Source: Collinsella sp. AF20-14LB
GTDB taxonomy: Bacteria; Actinomycetota; Coriobacteriia; Coriobacteriales; Coriobacteriaceae
NCBI RefSeq assembly: GCF_003459505.1
Contig: NZ_QRWD01000025.1
Span: forward strand, 1-23,313
Reading direction: 5' to 3'
DNA: 23,313 nucleotides
Positions 1 to 8,244 of the stretch are shown here, piece by piece (position 1 is the stretch's first letter; each line of letters starts with the position of its first letter). The position numbers were made by a program, and so were the translations under genes. Below the pieces are notes generated by a model. That model ran no database searches. It was not told where the DNA came from and saw only the letters and a program-made list of their open reading frames with translations.

Positions 1-53
1 TCACCAAGCACAACCTCAAGTACCGCCGCTACTACCACCAGTTCGACTACTAA
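1..53 (+). CDS. C-terminal tip of an unidentified protein
   Basis: Frame 3 reads open from the window edge to a TAA at 51-53 and gives 16 residues ending in RRYYHQFDY. The codons used (CTC, AAG, TAC, CGC, TTC, GAC) are the favoured ones in this genome. A strong intrinsic terminator lies about 50 bases downstream, as expected after a real gene. Too little is present to identify the family. Confidence 0.55.
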   Translation, partial: TKHNLKYRRYYHQFDY

Positions 54-104
54 GAGCTGGTCGCAGGTCCGATATCTTGGCTGGTTGATATCTCGACCCT
101 ACAC

Positions 105-137
105 AAGGGCGTCCGCATTTGCGCGGGCGCCCTTTTT
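105..137 (+). terminator. Intrinsic terminator after the upstream gene
   Basis: A stem of about 12 pairs (105-116 with 123-134, one G-T wobble) with a 6-nt loop is followed by a T run at 133-137. It separates the upstream gene from the histidine operon. Confidence 0.85.
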
Positions 138-399
138 GCGTTGCTGTCGGCGCAGGGTGTCTTCGGCGGAAAGTTCATCCCGGGCTTGCGGCTCGGAGTG
201 GGACGCGCTTTCCTGCTGGGCTGGGGGAATCGCCAGATTGAGCTGAGGGCCCGCCCCTATGTTTCTAAATGAATACGCTGTGAGCCGAGGGAGACGAATT
301 TCCCCGCAAGCACTCTAGTATGCTAAAGTACCCAGAAGACCGGCGGAGCTATGCCGGTCTTCTGTTCTATATGAAACACAGCATGAGGAGGCTCACCAG
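138..399 (+). promoter_or_regulatory. Leader and promoter region of the his operon
   Basis: No gene of convincing size lies here. A possible -10 element TATGCT sits at 319-324, within TAGTATGCTAAAGT. No good -35 match is visible at 17-18 bp, so the promoter is only suggested. A strong hairpin follows at 334-363. The ribosome-binding site GAGGAGG is at 385-391, eight bases before the hisZG ATG. I looked for the T-box consensus AGGGTGGNACCGCG and for a His-rich leader peptide and found neither. A 10-codon ORF at 371-403 overlaps the hisZG start. Confidence 0.4.
334..363 (+). promoter_or_regulatory. Perfect 11-bp hairpin in the his leader
   Basis: AGAAGACCGGC (334-344) pairs perfectly with 353-363 around an 8-nt loop. 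It lies between the suspected -10 box and the hisZG ribosome-binding site. Only GTTCTAT follows, not a T run, so it is not a standard terminator. It could be an mRNA-stabilising 5' stem, a weak attenuator or a protein-binding site. The structure is seen directly; the role is inferred. Confidence 0.6.
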
Positions 400-2115
400 A
401 TGACGGCCACACCGTGGGGATTCCGGGACATATTGCCCGAGGAGGCTCAGGCACGCGAGGAGATCGCATGTACGGTGAAGGGCTGCTTTAGGGAGCATCA
501 TTACCTGCCGGTTGAGACGCCGCTGCTCGAGGACAAGGGTTCGCTCGAGGAAGGTGGCCGCATTGCGGACACGCCGTTTAAGCTCTTTGACGATGATGGG
601 CGTTTGCTGGTGGTCCGTCCCGACAACACGTTGCCGATCGTGCGCTTGGTTTCGACCCGCATGCGCGCGGCCGACCTGCCCCTGCGCCTGCGCTACGAGG
701 CGCCGGTGGTTCGCGAGTGCCAGCGCAATGCCGGCGGCTCGCGTCAGTTTACGCAGCTGGGCTTTGAGCTCATCGGTGCGGGCGACGCCGCGGGCGATGT
801 CGAGATTGTCTCGCTGGTAGCCGAGGCCGTGCGCAAGCTGGCGTTGCCCGATGCGCGCATTATCGCAGGTAGCGTGCGTCCTTTTAAGGAGCTGCTCGCG
901 GCGTGCGAGGATCGCGAGCTGGCTGCCGAGGCCCTGCGCTGCGTGCACGCCAATGACTTTGTGGGCCTCGATGCCCGCGTGGCGGCAAGCGCCGAGCCCG
1001 AGGCCGTCAAGGCCGCCATTAGCGAGCTGCCGCGCTTGCACGGCGGTGCCGAGATACTCGACCGTGTGGATGCGCTGCTGGAAGCTGCCGGTATCGTCGC
1101 GCCGCTGACGCGCGAGCTGCGTGCCCTGGTCGAGGGCCTGGCTCCCGAGGACGCCCAGGTGCTGTCCTTCGACTTCTCCATCATGAACTCTTTTTATTAC
1201 TACACGGGCCTGGTCTTTAAGGCCTATGCCGGTGGCCTGCCCGATCCGGTGGGTTCGGGCGGTCGCTACGACTCCATCTTTACCGGCGCGTTCGGCGATG
1301 GCATCGAGGTACCGGCGGCGGGATTTGCCTTTTCGCTCGAGCGTCTGGAGGCCGCGCACACTTCGGCTGAGGACGCCGCTTCCGACGGCGACCACGCCGC
1401 GGGCCGTGGTGCCGAGGGTCCGCTGCGCATCGCCGTTCCCAAGGGCTCGCTTAAGGCCGACACGCTCGACGTGCTCGAGGCCGCGGGCCTGGACGTCTCC
1501 GAGCTGCGCGACCCCGGCCGTCACCTGATCGTGCGCGGCCGCGATACGCGTGCCGGCGAGGGCGCGGTCGGCGATATCGAGTTTGTCATCGTGCGCCCCA
1601 GCGATGCGCCCGCTTTTGTGGGCTGCGGTGGGGCCGATTGCGGCATCTGCGGCTGGGATTCGCTTATCGAGGCCGACCTCAACCTGCTGCAGCTGGTCGA
1701 TTTGGGTTACGGCCTGTGCACCTTTATTGAGGCTGAGCCCGCTTGGCGCGCCGGTCAGGCCGAGCGCAACTATGCCCGCCGCGGTTCGCTTCGCGTGGCA
1801 ACCAAGTACCCGCGCATCGCGAGTGCCTGGTATGCCGAGCGCGGCGTGAACGCCGACATTGTTTCGCTGCACGGCAACATCGAGCTGGGACCCATCGTCG
1901 GTATGACCGATCGCATCGTGGATATCACCGCCACGGGCGCCACGCTGCACGACAACGACCTGGTCATCACCGGCCGCATTATGGACTGCACGGCCCGCTT
2001 CTTCGTCAACCCGGGTGCCGCGCGCCTGGATCCGCGCGTTCGCAACCTGGCCGATCGCCTGGCGGCTGCCGTGAAGGACAAGCATTTTGAGCCCGTCGCG
2101 GGCTCGGCACAATAG
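400..2115 (+). CDS. hisZG: Fused HisZ-HisG ATP phosphoribosyltransferase (regulatory + catalytic)
   Basis: This protein should catalyse the first step of histidine synthesis, ATP + PRPP to phosphoribosyl-ATP, and carry its own histidine-sensing regulatory half. Residues 1 to about 325 resemble HisZ, a catalytically dead class II histidyl-tRNA synthetase paralogue, with RYEAPVVREC near 98, a QLGFELIGAG stretch, GGRYDSIF near 288 and FSLERLE near 312. A variable linker follows. From LRIAVPKGSL at 342 to the end is a short-form HisG, with CGGADCGICGWDSL, ATKYPRIA near 467 and the PRPP-site motif DITATGATL near 508. HisG of the short form normally needs a separate HisZ, so the fusion makes functional sense. 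The ATG at 400 has GAGGAGG eight bases upstream. I saw no stop or frame change between the halves. Confidence 0.93.
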   Translation: MTATPWGFRDILPEEAQAREEIACTVKGCFREHHYLPVETPLLEDKGSLEEGGRIADTPFKLFDDDGRLLVVRPDNTLPIVRLVSTRMRAADLPLRLRYEAPVVRECQRNAGGSRQFTQLGFELIGAGDAAGDVEIVSLVAEAVRKLALPDARIIAGSVRPFKELLAACEDRELAAEALRCVHANDFVGLDARVAASAEPEAVKAAISELPRLHGGAEILDRVDALLEAAGIVAPLTRELRALVEGLAPEDAQVLSFDFSIMNSFYYYTGLVFKAYAGGLPDPVGSGGRYDSIFTGAFGDGIEVPAAGFAFSLERLEAAHTSAEDAASDGDHAAGRGAEGPLRIAVPKGSLKADTLDVLEAAGLDVSELRDPGRHLIVRGRDTRAGEGAVGDIEFVIVRPSDAPAFVGCGGADCGICGWDSLIEADLNLLQLVDLGYGLCTFIEAEPAWRAGQAERNYARRGSLRVATKYPRIASAWYAERGVNADIVSLHGNIELGPIVGMTDRIVDITATGATLHDNDLVITGRIMDCTARFFVNPGAARLDPRVRNLADRLAAAVKDKHFEPVAGSAQ

Positions 2116-2220
2116 CGCGAGCGCGCACGGGCGCCCCCATATCCGGACTGCGGGCCGATTGGTGCCGCTGCCCGGCATCTCGTTTTCCAAACGCAACCTC
2201 GACCGATAGGGGATACCGAT

Positions 2221-3657
2221 ATGAAGACCATCAAGCTTGCTCCCGGTGAGCGCCTCGTTACCAACCAGCTCAACCGCAAGGGTGTGCTGCCGCAAAACAT
2301 CGTCGACGCCGCCCGCGATATCGTGGCCAACGTGCGTGCCAACGGCGATGCTGCGGTGCGCGATTACTGCCAGCGTTTTGACGGTGTCGAGCTGCAAAGC
2401 TTTCGTCTGCCGCAAGAGCAGATCGATGCTGCGCTCGAAGGCCTCGACCCGGCCTTTGTCGCCGCGCTCGAGAAGGCTGCGCGCCAGATTCGCGAGTTTC
2501 ACCAGCGCGAGGTCGAGCAGGGCTGGTTTACCACGCGTCCAGACGGCACGATGCTCGGCGTTAAGGTGACTCCGCTCGCCGCGGCCGGCATCTACGTGCC
2601 GGGCGGTCGCGCGCAGTATCCCTCCACCGTGCTCATGAACGCCATTCCTGCCAAGGTGGCCGGCGTCAAGCGCGTGGTCATGGTGACGCCGCCGCAAAAG
2701 GACGGCCTGATCAGCCCCTATACGCTCGCCGCGGCCAAGCTCGGCGGCGTGGACGAAATCTATATGGTGGGCGGCGCCCAGGCCGTGGCCGCGCTGGCAT
2801 ACGGTACCGAGACCATTCCGCGCGTCGACAAAATCACCGGCCCGGGCAACGCCTTTGTCGCCGCGGCCAAGCAGATTGTCTCGGGCGACGTGGGCGTCGA
2901 CATGGTCGCCGGCCCCTCCGAGGTTTGCGTGCTGGCCGATGCCACGGCCAAACCCATGGTGGTCGCGGCCGACCTGATGGCCCAGGCCGAGCACGATCCG
3001 CTGGCCGCCTGCTATCTGGTGACCTGCGACGAGCAGTTTGCGCGCGAGGTCGAGGCGGGTGTCGACATTCTGGTGGCGCAGTCGCCGCGTGCCGAGATCA
3101 CGCGCGCCTCGCTCGACAACGAGGGCACCATCGTGGTGGCCGCCGATATGGCTGCCGCCGTCGAGGCCGTGAACACCGTGGCGCCCGAGCACCTGGAGCT
3201 GCACTGCAAGGATGCAATGGGCCTGCTTGGCGGCATTCGCAACGCCGGCGCCATCTTTGTGGGCGCTTGGAGCTCCGAGCCGCTCGGCGATTACGTTGCC
3301 GGCCCCAATCACACGCTGCCGACCGGCGGCACGGCCATGTTCTCCAACCCGCTTTCGGTGGAGGAGTTCGTTAAGCGCTCAAGCGTTATCTGCTATACGC
3401 CCGAGGGCCTGCTCTCCGACGCTCCCGCTACGCAGCGTTTGGCCGAGGCCGAGGGCCTGTGGGCGCACGCGCTTTCTGCCGCCCTGCGTCGTCGCGTGCT
3501 GGAACAGGGCGAGGATTCCGTGAGCGCCGAGTCGCTGGCGGCGGCCGACCTGACCAAGGTTGCCTGGCCGGGCGACGCCGCGGCGACGGTCGCCGAGGGT
3601 GTGGACTTGGCGGCTGCGGGCGCGGATGGCGCTAACGCGACCGGCGGGGAGGCCTAA
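2221..3657 (+). CDS. hisD: Histidinol dehydrogenase
   Basis: HisD catalyses the last two steps, oxidising L-histidinol to L-histidine with two NAD+ and a zinc ion. The family signature is complete: [12 protein letters not shown], the AGPSEV loop, the zinc-site AEHDP stretch, the catalytic Glu-His pair in APEHLE (about E323/H324), and [10 protein letters not shown]. The length of 478 is somewhat above the usual 430 or so. The excess is an Ala/Gly-rich C-terminal tail after about residue 440 that looks disordered. The ATG follows AGGGGAT and the reading starts [11 protein letters not shown] gap of 105 bases separates it from hisZG, the widest in the operon, with no clear promoter. Its stop is one base from the hisC start. 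Confidence 0.96.
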   Translation: MKTIKLAPGERLVTNQLNRKGVLPQNIVDAARDIVANVRANGDAAVRDYCQRFDGVELQSFRLPQEQIDAALEGLDPAFVAALEKAARQIREFHQREVEQGWFTTRPDGTMLGVKVTPLAAAGIYVPGGRAQYPSTVLMNAIPAKVAGVKRVVMVTPPQKDGLISPYTLAAAKLGGVDEIYMVGGAQAVAALAYGTETIPRVDKITGPGNAFVAAAKQIVSGDVGVDMVAGPSEVCVLADATAKPMVVAADLMAQAEHDPLAACYLVTCDEQFAREVEAGVDILVAQSPRAEITRASLDNEGTIVVAADMAAAVEAVNTVAPEHLELHCKDAMGLLGGIRNAGAIFVGAWSSEPLGDYVAGPNHTLPTGGTAMFSNPLSVEEFVKRSSVICYTPEGLLSDAPATQRLAEAEGLWAHALSAALRRRVLEQGEDSVSAESLAAADLTKVAWPGDAAATVAEGVDLAAAGADGANATGGEA

Positions 3658-3658
3658 T

Positions 3659-4774
3659 ATGGCCGAGCTGACGCCTCGCATGAAGGAACTCGTCCAGCCC
3701 TACTTGGCCGGCATTGAGCCCTACGATCCCAACTTTACGCCCACGCGCATCAACCTTTCGGCCAACGAGAACACCTATCCCGTGCCGGCTGGCGTGCGCG
3801 AGGCGGTCGACGCGGCACTCGCCGCCACGCCGCTCAACCGCTATCCCGATCCCATGTCCAACGAGCTGCGCGACGAGCTGGCCGCTTGGCATGGCGTGAC
3901 GCGCGAGAACATCTGCGTGGGCAATGGCGGTGACGAGCTGCTCTATAACTACCTGTTGGCGTTTGGCGGCGCGGGGCGGACCCTGCTCAACTGCCCGCCG
4001 TGCTTTAGCGAGTATGCGTTCTTTGCGTCGCTCTGCCAGACCGAGGTGCGCGACGTGTGGCGCGATCCGGTGACCTTTGAGCTCGATCAGGCTGCCGTGC
4101 TTGCGGCAGCGCCCGAGTGCAACCTGGCGATTGTGACCTCGCCCAACAATCCCACGGGCGACGTGGCGCCGCTCGACTTTATCGCGGCTCTGTGCGATGC
4201 GTGTCCCGGCATGGTGATGGTCGACGAGGCCTACGTGGAGTTTGCTGACGATTCGTTTGGCGCGGCCACCACGGCGCAAGGGCTTATCGCCGAGCATCCT
4301 AACCTGGTGATTCTGCATACGCTGTCCAAGGCGTTCGGCGCCGCCGGCACGCGTCTGGGCTATGTGATTGCGTCACCCGAGGTTATTGACGTGTTCGCGG
4401 CGATTCGCCAGATCTATTCAGTCAGCGTGCTGAGCCAAGCCGCGGCGCTTGCCTGCGTGCGTGCCCGCGATGCGTACGCGCCCGTGGTGGCACAGGTTGT
4501 ATCCGAGCGCGAGCGCGAGCTGTGCGCCCTGCGCGCAATGGCTGCCGAGGGCCTGCCCGTGGAGGCGTGGCCGAGCGCGGCGAACTTTGTGCTCGTGCGC
4601 ACGCCGCACGCCACGCGCGTGCGCGAGCGTCTGCGCGATGAGTATTCGATTTTGGTGCGTGACTTTAGCTACGCGCCGGGGCTTGCGGACTGTCTGCGCA
4701 TTACCGTGGGTACCCCGCAGGAAAACGACGAGGTGCTGGCAGCGTTTGCCGCGCTGGTGAAGGAGGAGATGTAG
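3659..4774 (+). CDS. hisC: Histidinol-phosphate aminotransferase
   Basis: This PLP enzyme of aminotransferase fold type I transfers an amino group from glutamate to imidazole-acetol phosphate. Seen in the sequence are LSANENTYPVP near the N terminus, SPNNPTGD near 160, MVDEAYVEF, the PLP-binding lysine in TLSKAFGAAG (K224), and the GTRLGY stretch after it. The frame is open further upstream to 3560 within hisD. I chose the ATG at 3659 because it lies one base after the hisD stop, is preceded by GGGGAGG, and gives the family length of 371 residues. The stop abuts the hisB ATG. Confidence 0.95.
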   Translation: MAELTPRMKELVQPYLAGIEPYDPNFTPTRINLSANENTYPVPAGVREAVDAALAATPLNRYPDPMSNELRDELAAWHGVTRENICVGNGGDELLYNYLLAFGGAGRTLLNCPPCFSEYAFFASLCQTEVRDVWRDPVTFELDQAAVLAAAPECNLAIVTSPNNPTGDVAPLDFIAALCDACPGMVMVDEAYVEFADDSFGAATTAQGLIAEHPNLVILHTLSKAFGAAGTRLGYVIASPEVIDVFAAIRQIYSVSVLSQAAALACVRARDAYAPVVAQVVSERERELCALRAMAAEGLPVEAWPSAANFVLVRTPHATRVRERLRDEYSILVRDFSYAPGLADCLRITVGTPQENDEVLAAFAALVKEEM

Positions 4775-5362
4775 ATGGGCCGTTATGTCGAGGTGACCCG
4801 CAAGACGGGCGAGACCGACATTGTCGTTAGGCTCGATCTGGACGGATCCGGCGTGTGCGATATCTCGACCGGCGTGCCGTTTTTCGACCACATGCTCAAC
4901 GCCTTTGGCCGCCATGGCCTGTTCGATTTGACGGTACATGCGATGGGCGATGTGGAGGTCGACGCGCACCACACCGTCGAGGACACGGGCATTGTGCTGG
5001 GCGAGGCGTTTTGCCAGGCACTGGGTGACAAGGCGGGCATTACGCGCTTTGCCGATGCGGCGATTGCCATGGACGAGACGCTCGTGATGGCCGCCGTTGA
5101 TATCTCGGGTCGCGGGCAGGCCTATTGCGATCTGCCCGTGCCGACCGAGCGCGTGGGCAGCTTTGATACCGAGCTGGCCGTCGAGTTCTTCTATGCCTTT
5201 GCGCGCGATGCTAAGCTCACGCTGCATGTGCGCGAGCTGGCGGGCGGCAACTCGCATCACATTATCGAGGCAGCCTTTAAGGCCGTGGGACGCACGATGC
5301 GCCACGCCTGCGAGCTTGATCCCCGCGTCCAAGGAATCCCCAGCACCAAGGGCTCACTGTAA
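4775..5362 (+). CDS. hisB: Imidazoleglycerol-phosphate dehydratase (monofunctional HisB)
   Basis: HisB dehydrates imidazole glycerol phosphate to imidazole acetol phosphate and uses two manganese ions. The 195 residues show the full signature: VPFFDHML, the metal-binding DAHHTVEDTG, and the second NSHHIIEAAFKAVG motif. The length is that of the stand-alone dehydratase, with no fused HAD phosphatase as in Escherichia coli. A separate histidinol-phosphate phosphatase is therefore needed, and a PHP-type candidate lies at 8590-9501. AGGAGGAG just upstream, inside the end of hisC, serves as the ribosome-binding site. Confidence 0.96.
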   Translation: MGRYVEVTRKTGETDIVVRLDLDGSGVCDISTGVPFFDHMLNAFGRHGLFDLTVHAMGDVEVDAHHTVEDTGIVLGEAFCQALGDKAGITRFADAAIAMDETLVMAAVDISGRGQAYCDLPVPTERVGSFDTELAVEFFYAFARDAKLTLHVRELAGGNSHHIIEAAFKAVGRTMRHACELDPRVQGIPSTKGSL

Positions 5363-5379
5363 CCGCCATATAGGCAGAA

Positions 5380-5414
5380 ACCACCACAAAGGTGCCTGTC
5401 CCCTTTGTGGTGGT
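5380..5414 (+). repeat. 13-bp inverted repeat between hisB and hisH
   Basis: ACCACCACAAAGG at 5380-5392 pairs perfectly with 5402-5414 around a 9-nt loop. Read on the other strand, the loop and inner arm give GGGGACAGGCACC. No T run follows, so it should not be a full terminator. It sits inside the operon 17 bases after hisB and 27 bases before hisH. It looks like a mobile REP-like palindrome or an RNA stem that protects or separates parts of the transcript. Confidence 0.8.
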
Positions 5415-5441
5415 ATTGGATGATGGAAAAAGGAGGGTCGC

Positions 5442-6137
5442 GTGGGCGAACCGAAGATCGTGGTGGTCGACTACCACAAGGGCAACTTGTCGAGCGTCGT
5501 GCGCGGGCTTGCGCGCGCCGGTGCCGCTGCCTGCACATCGGACGATCCGGAGCAGATCCGCAACGCCGACGGCCTGGTCATCCCGGGCGTGGGTGCGTTC
5601 TATGACGCGATCGCCTTTATGCGCCAGAGCGGCGAGGAGGCGGCCGTGCTTGACGCCGTTGCCGCCGGAACTCCTCTGCTCGGCATCTGCCTGGGCCTTC
5701 AGCTGTTTTTTGAACGCGGCGACGAGGGCGTGCCGGCGGACGAGGGCGCGGACGACGATGCCTCCGAGCAGGCCGGCGGTCCTTGGGTCGATGGCCTGGG
5801 CATTATGCGCGGCTCGTGCACGCGCTTGGAATCGAGTCGCCTGAAGGTGCCGCACGTGGGCTGGGACCAGGTGCACATGACGCCCGCCGGCGCGGCCGAT
5901 CCGTTGCTCGCCGGTTTTGCCGAGGGCGCCAACATGTACTTCACCCACAGCTATGCGGTGGCCGACGATGTCGATGCCGCCGATGTTCTGGCGCGCACGC
6001 ACTACACGCGGAGCTTCCCGTGCATCGTGCGCCACGGCAACGTGTGGGGCTGCCAGTTCCATCCCGAGAAATCCTCCGCGCTGGGACAGCGCATCCTTAA
6101 GAACTTCGTCAACATCGTCGAGGAGGCCGGCCGATGA
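5442..6137 (+). CDS. hisH: Imidazole glycerol phosphate synthase, glutaminase subunit
   Basis: HisH releases ammonia from glutamine and passes it to HisF (encoded at 6881) for closure of the imidazole ring. It is a class I glutamine amidotransferase. The catalytic triad is visible as Cys83 in LGICLGLQLFFE and His207/Glu209 in QFHPEKSS. The protein has 231 residues, longer than the usual 200 or so, because of an acidic insertion of about 20 residues (PADEGADDDASEQAGG) just after the nucleophile helix. The start is GTG at 5442, preceded by AGGAGGG, and gives MGEPKIVVVDYHKGN. The TGA overlaps the hisA ATG (ATGA), which indicates translational coupling. Confidence 0.95.
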   Translation: MGEPKIVVVDYHKGNLSSVVRGLARAGAAACTSDDPEQIRNADGLVIPGVGAFYDAIAFMRQSGEEAAVLDAVAAGTPLLGICLGLQLFFERGDEGVPADEGADDDASEQAGGPWVDGLGIMRGSCTRLESSRLKVPHVGWDQVHMTPAGAADPLLAGFAEGANMYFTHSYAVADDVDAADVLARTHYTRSFPCIVRHGNVWGCQFHPEKSSALGQRILKNFVNIVEEAGR

Positions 6138-6877
6138 TCCTGTTCCCCGCAATCGATCTGATCGGCGGCAAGGTCGTGCGCTTGGAGCGCGGCGATCGCA
6201 GCCGCTGCAAGGTATATTCCGACGACCCCGTGGCCGTTGCCCGCTCGTTTGCCGAGCAAGGTGCAAGCTGGGTGCACGTCGTCGATCTGTCCGCTGCCTT
6301 TGGCGAGGATGAGGACGCATGCGCTGCCAACTCGACGGCGATCAAGGCTATCTGCGGCATCGACGGTCTGTCTGTGGACGTGGGCGGCGGCGTCCGCTCG
6401 CTCGCGCGCATCGACGAGTTGGCCGGCTACGGCGCACGCCGCATCGCACTGGGCACCGTGCTGGTGACCGAGCCGGGTTTTGCCGAGGTGGCGGCCAAAG
6501 GCTTTGGCGAGCTGCTGGTGGCAGACATCGCCGCCCGTGACGGCCAGGTCAAGGTGAACGGCTGGCGCGATGGCGCGGGCGTGGCGCTCGATGATGCGGT
6601 GGCGCAGCTTTCCGAGTTGGGCTTTAAGCATTTGGTGTACACCGACATCGCGCGCGATGGCATGCAGACGGGCATCGACGTGGCGGCGTATCGCCATGTG
6701 GCCGAGGTCGCGGGTTTTCCCGTCGTGGCTTCGGGTGGCATCTCGACACTCGACGATATCTGCGCGCTTGCCGCGGTGGGTGAGGATGCTATTGAGGGTG
6801 CGATCACCGGTCGCGCACTCTACGAGGGCAACTTTACGCTGGTACAGGCGCTCGCCGCCGCCCGAGGGGAGGAGTAA
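6134..6877 (+). CDS. hisA: ProFAR isomerase (HisA)
   Basis: HisA is a TIM-barrel isomerase that opens the ribose of ProFAR to give PRFAR, the substrate of HisH-HisF. The N terminus ILFPAIDLIGGKVVRL holds the catalytic Asp8. The second catalytic aspartate is in VADIAARDG (D131). DVGGGVRS and ASGGIST are the two phosphate-binding loops. The length of 247 is typical. In many actinobacteria the same gene (priA) also serves as TrpF. I cannot tell from the sequence alone whether this copy does so, and no trp genes are in view. The ATG overlaps the hisH stop by four bases. Confidence 0.95.
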   Translation: MILFPAIDLIGGKVVRLERGDRSRCKVYSDDPVAVARSFAEQGASWVHVVDLSAAFGEDEDACAANSTAIKAICGIDGLSVDVGGGVRSLARIDELAGYGARRIALGTVLVTEPGFAEVAAKGFGELLVADIAARDGQVKVNGWRDGAGVALDDAVAQLSELGFKHLVYTDIARDGMQTGIDVAAYRHVAEVAGFPVVASGGISTLDDICALAAVGEDAIEGAITGRALYEGNFTLVQALAAARGEE

Positions 6878-6880
6878 CCC

Positions 6881-7663
6881 ATGCTTACCAAGCGTGTGAT
6901 TCCCTGTCTGGACGTTAAGGACGGCCGCGTGGTCAAGGGCGTCAACTTTGTGAGCCTGCGCGATGCGGGCGATCCGGTGGAGCTGGCGCGCGTCTACGAC
7001 CGCGAGGGCGCGGACGAAGTCGTGTTCCTGGACATCACTGCGACGAGCGACAACCGTGCGACGACCATTGAGATGGCGGCGCATGCGGCCGAGGAGCTGG
7101 CCATTCCCTATACCGTGGGCGGCGGTTTTCGTGACCTGGCGGGCATGCGAACCATGGTGGCTGCCGGTGCCGATAAGGTGTCGCTCAACTCTGCTGCCGT
7201 GCGCGATCCGTCGCTGGTCAGCCAAGCTGCTGCTGCATTTGGCAGCCAGGCCGTGGTCGTGGCGATCGATGCCAAGCGTGTTGGTCTGCCCGGTGAGCCG
7301 GGAGCCGACAAGTGGGAGGTCTTTACCGCGGGCGGCCGTAACGCCACGGGTATCGATGCGGTGGCGTGGGCCGAGGAAGCGGCTCGTCGCGGCGCCGGTG
7401 AGATCTTGCTCACCAGCATGGATCGCGACGGCACCAAGGCTGGCTTCGACCTGGCACTCACCCGCGCCGTGGCGCGCGCGGTGCCGATCCCGGTGATCGC
7501 AAGCGGCGGCGTGGGCACGCTCGAGCATTTTGCCGAGGGCGTGATCGAGGGCGAAGCCGATGCCGTGCTGGCAGCAAGTGTCTTTCACTTTGGGACCTTC
7601 AGCATTCGCGAAGTCAAAGAATACATGGCCAGCCAGGGAATACCTGTGAGATTGGACTTCTAA
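6881..7663 (+). CDS. hisF: Imidazole glycerol phosphate synthase, cyclase subunit
   Basis: HisF takes ammonia from HisH and closes the imidazole ring, giving imidazole glycerol phosphate and AICAR. It is a TIM barrel of 260 residues with the expected catalytic Asp11 in [14 protein letters not shown] and Asp130 in [15 protein letters not shown] and [10 protein letters not shown] are the phosphate-binding loops. It starts three bases after hisA stops, and the ribosome-binding site GAGGGGAGGAG lies inside the end of hisA. Its TAA directly abuts the hisI ATG. Confidence 0.96.
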   Translation: MLTKRVIPCLDVKDGRVVKGVNFVSLRDAGDPVELARVYDREGADEVVFLDITATSDNRATTIEMAAHAAEELAIPYTVGGGFRDLAGMRTMVAAGADKVSLNSAAVRDPSLVSQAAAAFGSQAVVVAIDAKRVGLPGEPGADKWEVFTAGGRNATGIDAVAWAEEAARRGAGEILLTSMDRDGTKAGFDLALTRAVARAVPIPVIASGGVGTLEHFAEGVIEGEADAVLAASVFHFGTFSIREVKEYMASQGIPVRLDF

Positions 7664-8005
7664 ATGGAGCAAGTGACAACCGCGGCAGAGCTCAAATACG
7701 ACGACCGTGGGCTGATTCCTTGTGTGGTTCAGCAGTATGACACCGGTGAGGTGCTTATGGTTGCTTGGATGAACGAGGAATCGGTGGGGCTGACGCTCAA
7801 GACCGGTACCACGTGGTTTTGGAGCCGCAGCCGCCAGGAGCTCTGGAACAAGGGCGCGACGAGCGGCAATATGCAGGAGGTCAAGGAGCTCTGGGCCGAC
7901 TGCGATAGCGATACGCTGCTGGTCAAGGTTGACTCGCCGGGTCCTGCCTGCCATACCGGCAACCGTACCTGCTTCTTTAAGCACGTAAAGGGGGAAACAC
8001 GATGA
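7664..8005 (+). CDS. hisI: Phosphoribosyl-AMP cyclohydrolase
   Basis: HisI hydrolyses the adenine ring of phosphoribosyl-AMP, the third step of the pathway. The metal-site pattern is clear: ADCDSDTLL followed by [14 protein letters not shown], with the three conserved cysteines and the aspartates. [10 protein letters not shown] and [16 protein letters not shown] are family hallmarks. At 113 residues this is the monofunctional enzyme; the pyrophosphohydrolase half is encoded separately as hisE at 8245. The stop overlaps the next ATG (ATGA). Confidence 0.96.
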   Translation: MEQVTTAAELKYDDRGLIPCVVQQYDTGEVLMVAWMNEESVGLTLKTGTTWFWSRSRQELWNKGATSGNMQEVKELWADCDSDTLLVKVDSPGPACHTGNRTCFFKHVKGETR

Positions 8006-8229
8006 AGGTCGTGACGCCGTTCGAAGTCGCTGACTGCAACGCCGAGCTCCTCCGCGTGGGCGTGCCGTGCCGCGTGCACCTGACCGATGCCTGCGGGGCG
8101 CAGTCGCTTTGGCTCGAGGCCGAGAAGGAAAGGCTCGATGAGGCCCATGCCGTCATCGTTGAGTTCTTTGAGAAAAAGGGCGCAAAGCCTCGGTTCGATG
8201 AGACCGGTAATTACTTTACGCTGCAGTAA
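8002..8229 (+). CDS. Small unrecognised protein embedded in the his operon
   Basis: This 75-residue protein lies between hisI and hisE. Its ATG overlaps the hisI stop, with GGGGGAAA upstream, and hisE follows after 15 bases, so it is translated as part of the operon. I see no signal peptide or membrane segment. A likely layout is a short N-terminal strand/helix, a strand through [17 protein letters not shown] with a compact DACGAQ core, an amphipathic helix ([20 protein letters not shown]) and a last strand. It has two N-terminal-half cysteines plus the DAC cysteine. From memory it may belong to a small coriobacterial family named after an RDAC motif, but I cannot confirm that. It is not a known histidine enzyme; a structural or regulatory role in the pathway is inference from position only. 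Confidence 0.85.
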   Translation: MKVVTPFEVADCNAELLRVGVPCRVHLTDACGAQSLWLEAEKERLDEAHAVIVEFFEKKGAKPRFDETGNYFTLQ

Positions 8230-8244
8230 CGAGAGGAAATAACC

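Noticed and set aside
54..399. T-box or His-rich leader peptide before the his operon
   Set aside because: The T-box antiterminator consensus is absent, and the only short ORF overlapping the leader has one His codon.
367..3312. 981-residue open frame on the minus strand opposite hisZG and hisD
   Set aside because: It is antisense to two certain genes, has low-complexity His/Arg/Gly-rich composition typical of GC-rich shadow frames, and shows no domain I recognise.
3560..3658. N-terminal extension of hisC into hisD
   Set aside because: The extra 33 residues are Arg/Ala-rich, overlap hisD, and the ATG at 3659 has a better ribosome-binding site and the family length.
6002..7984. 660-residue open frame on the minus strand opposite hisH-hisA-hisF-hisI
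   Set aside because: Same reasons: antisense to well-supported genes with overlapping starts and stops, shadow-like composition.
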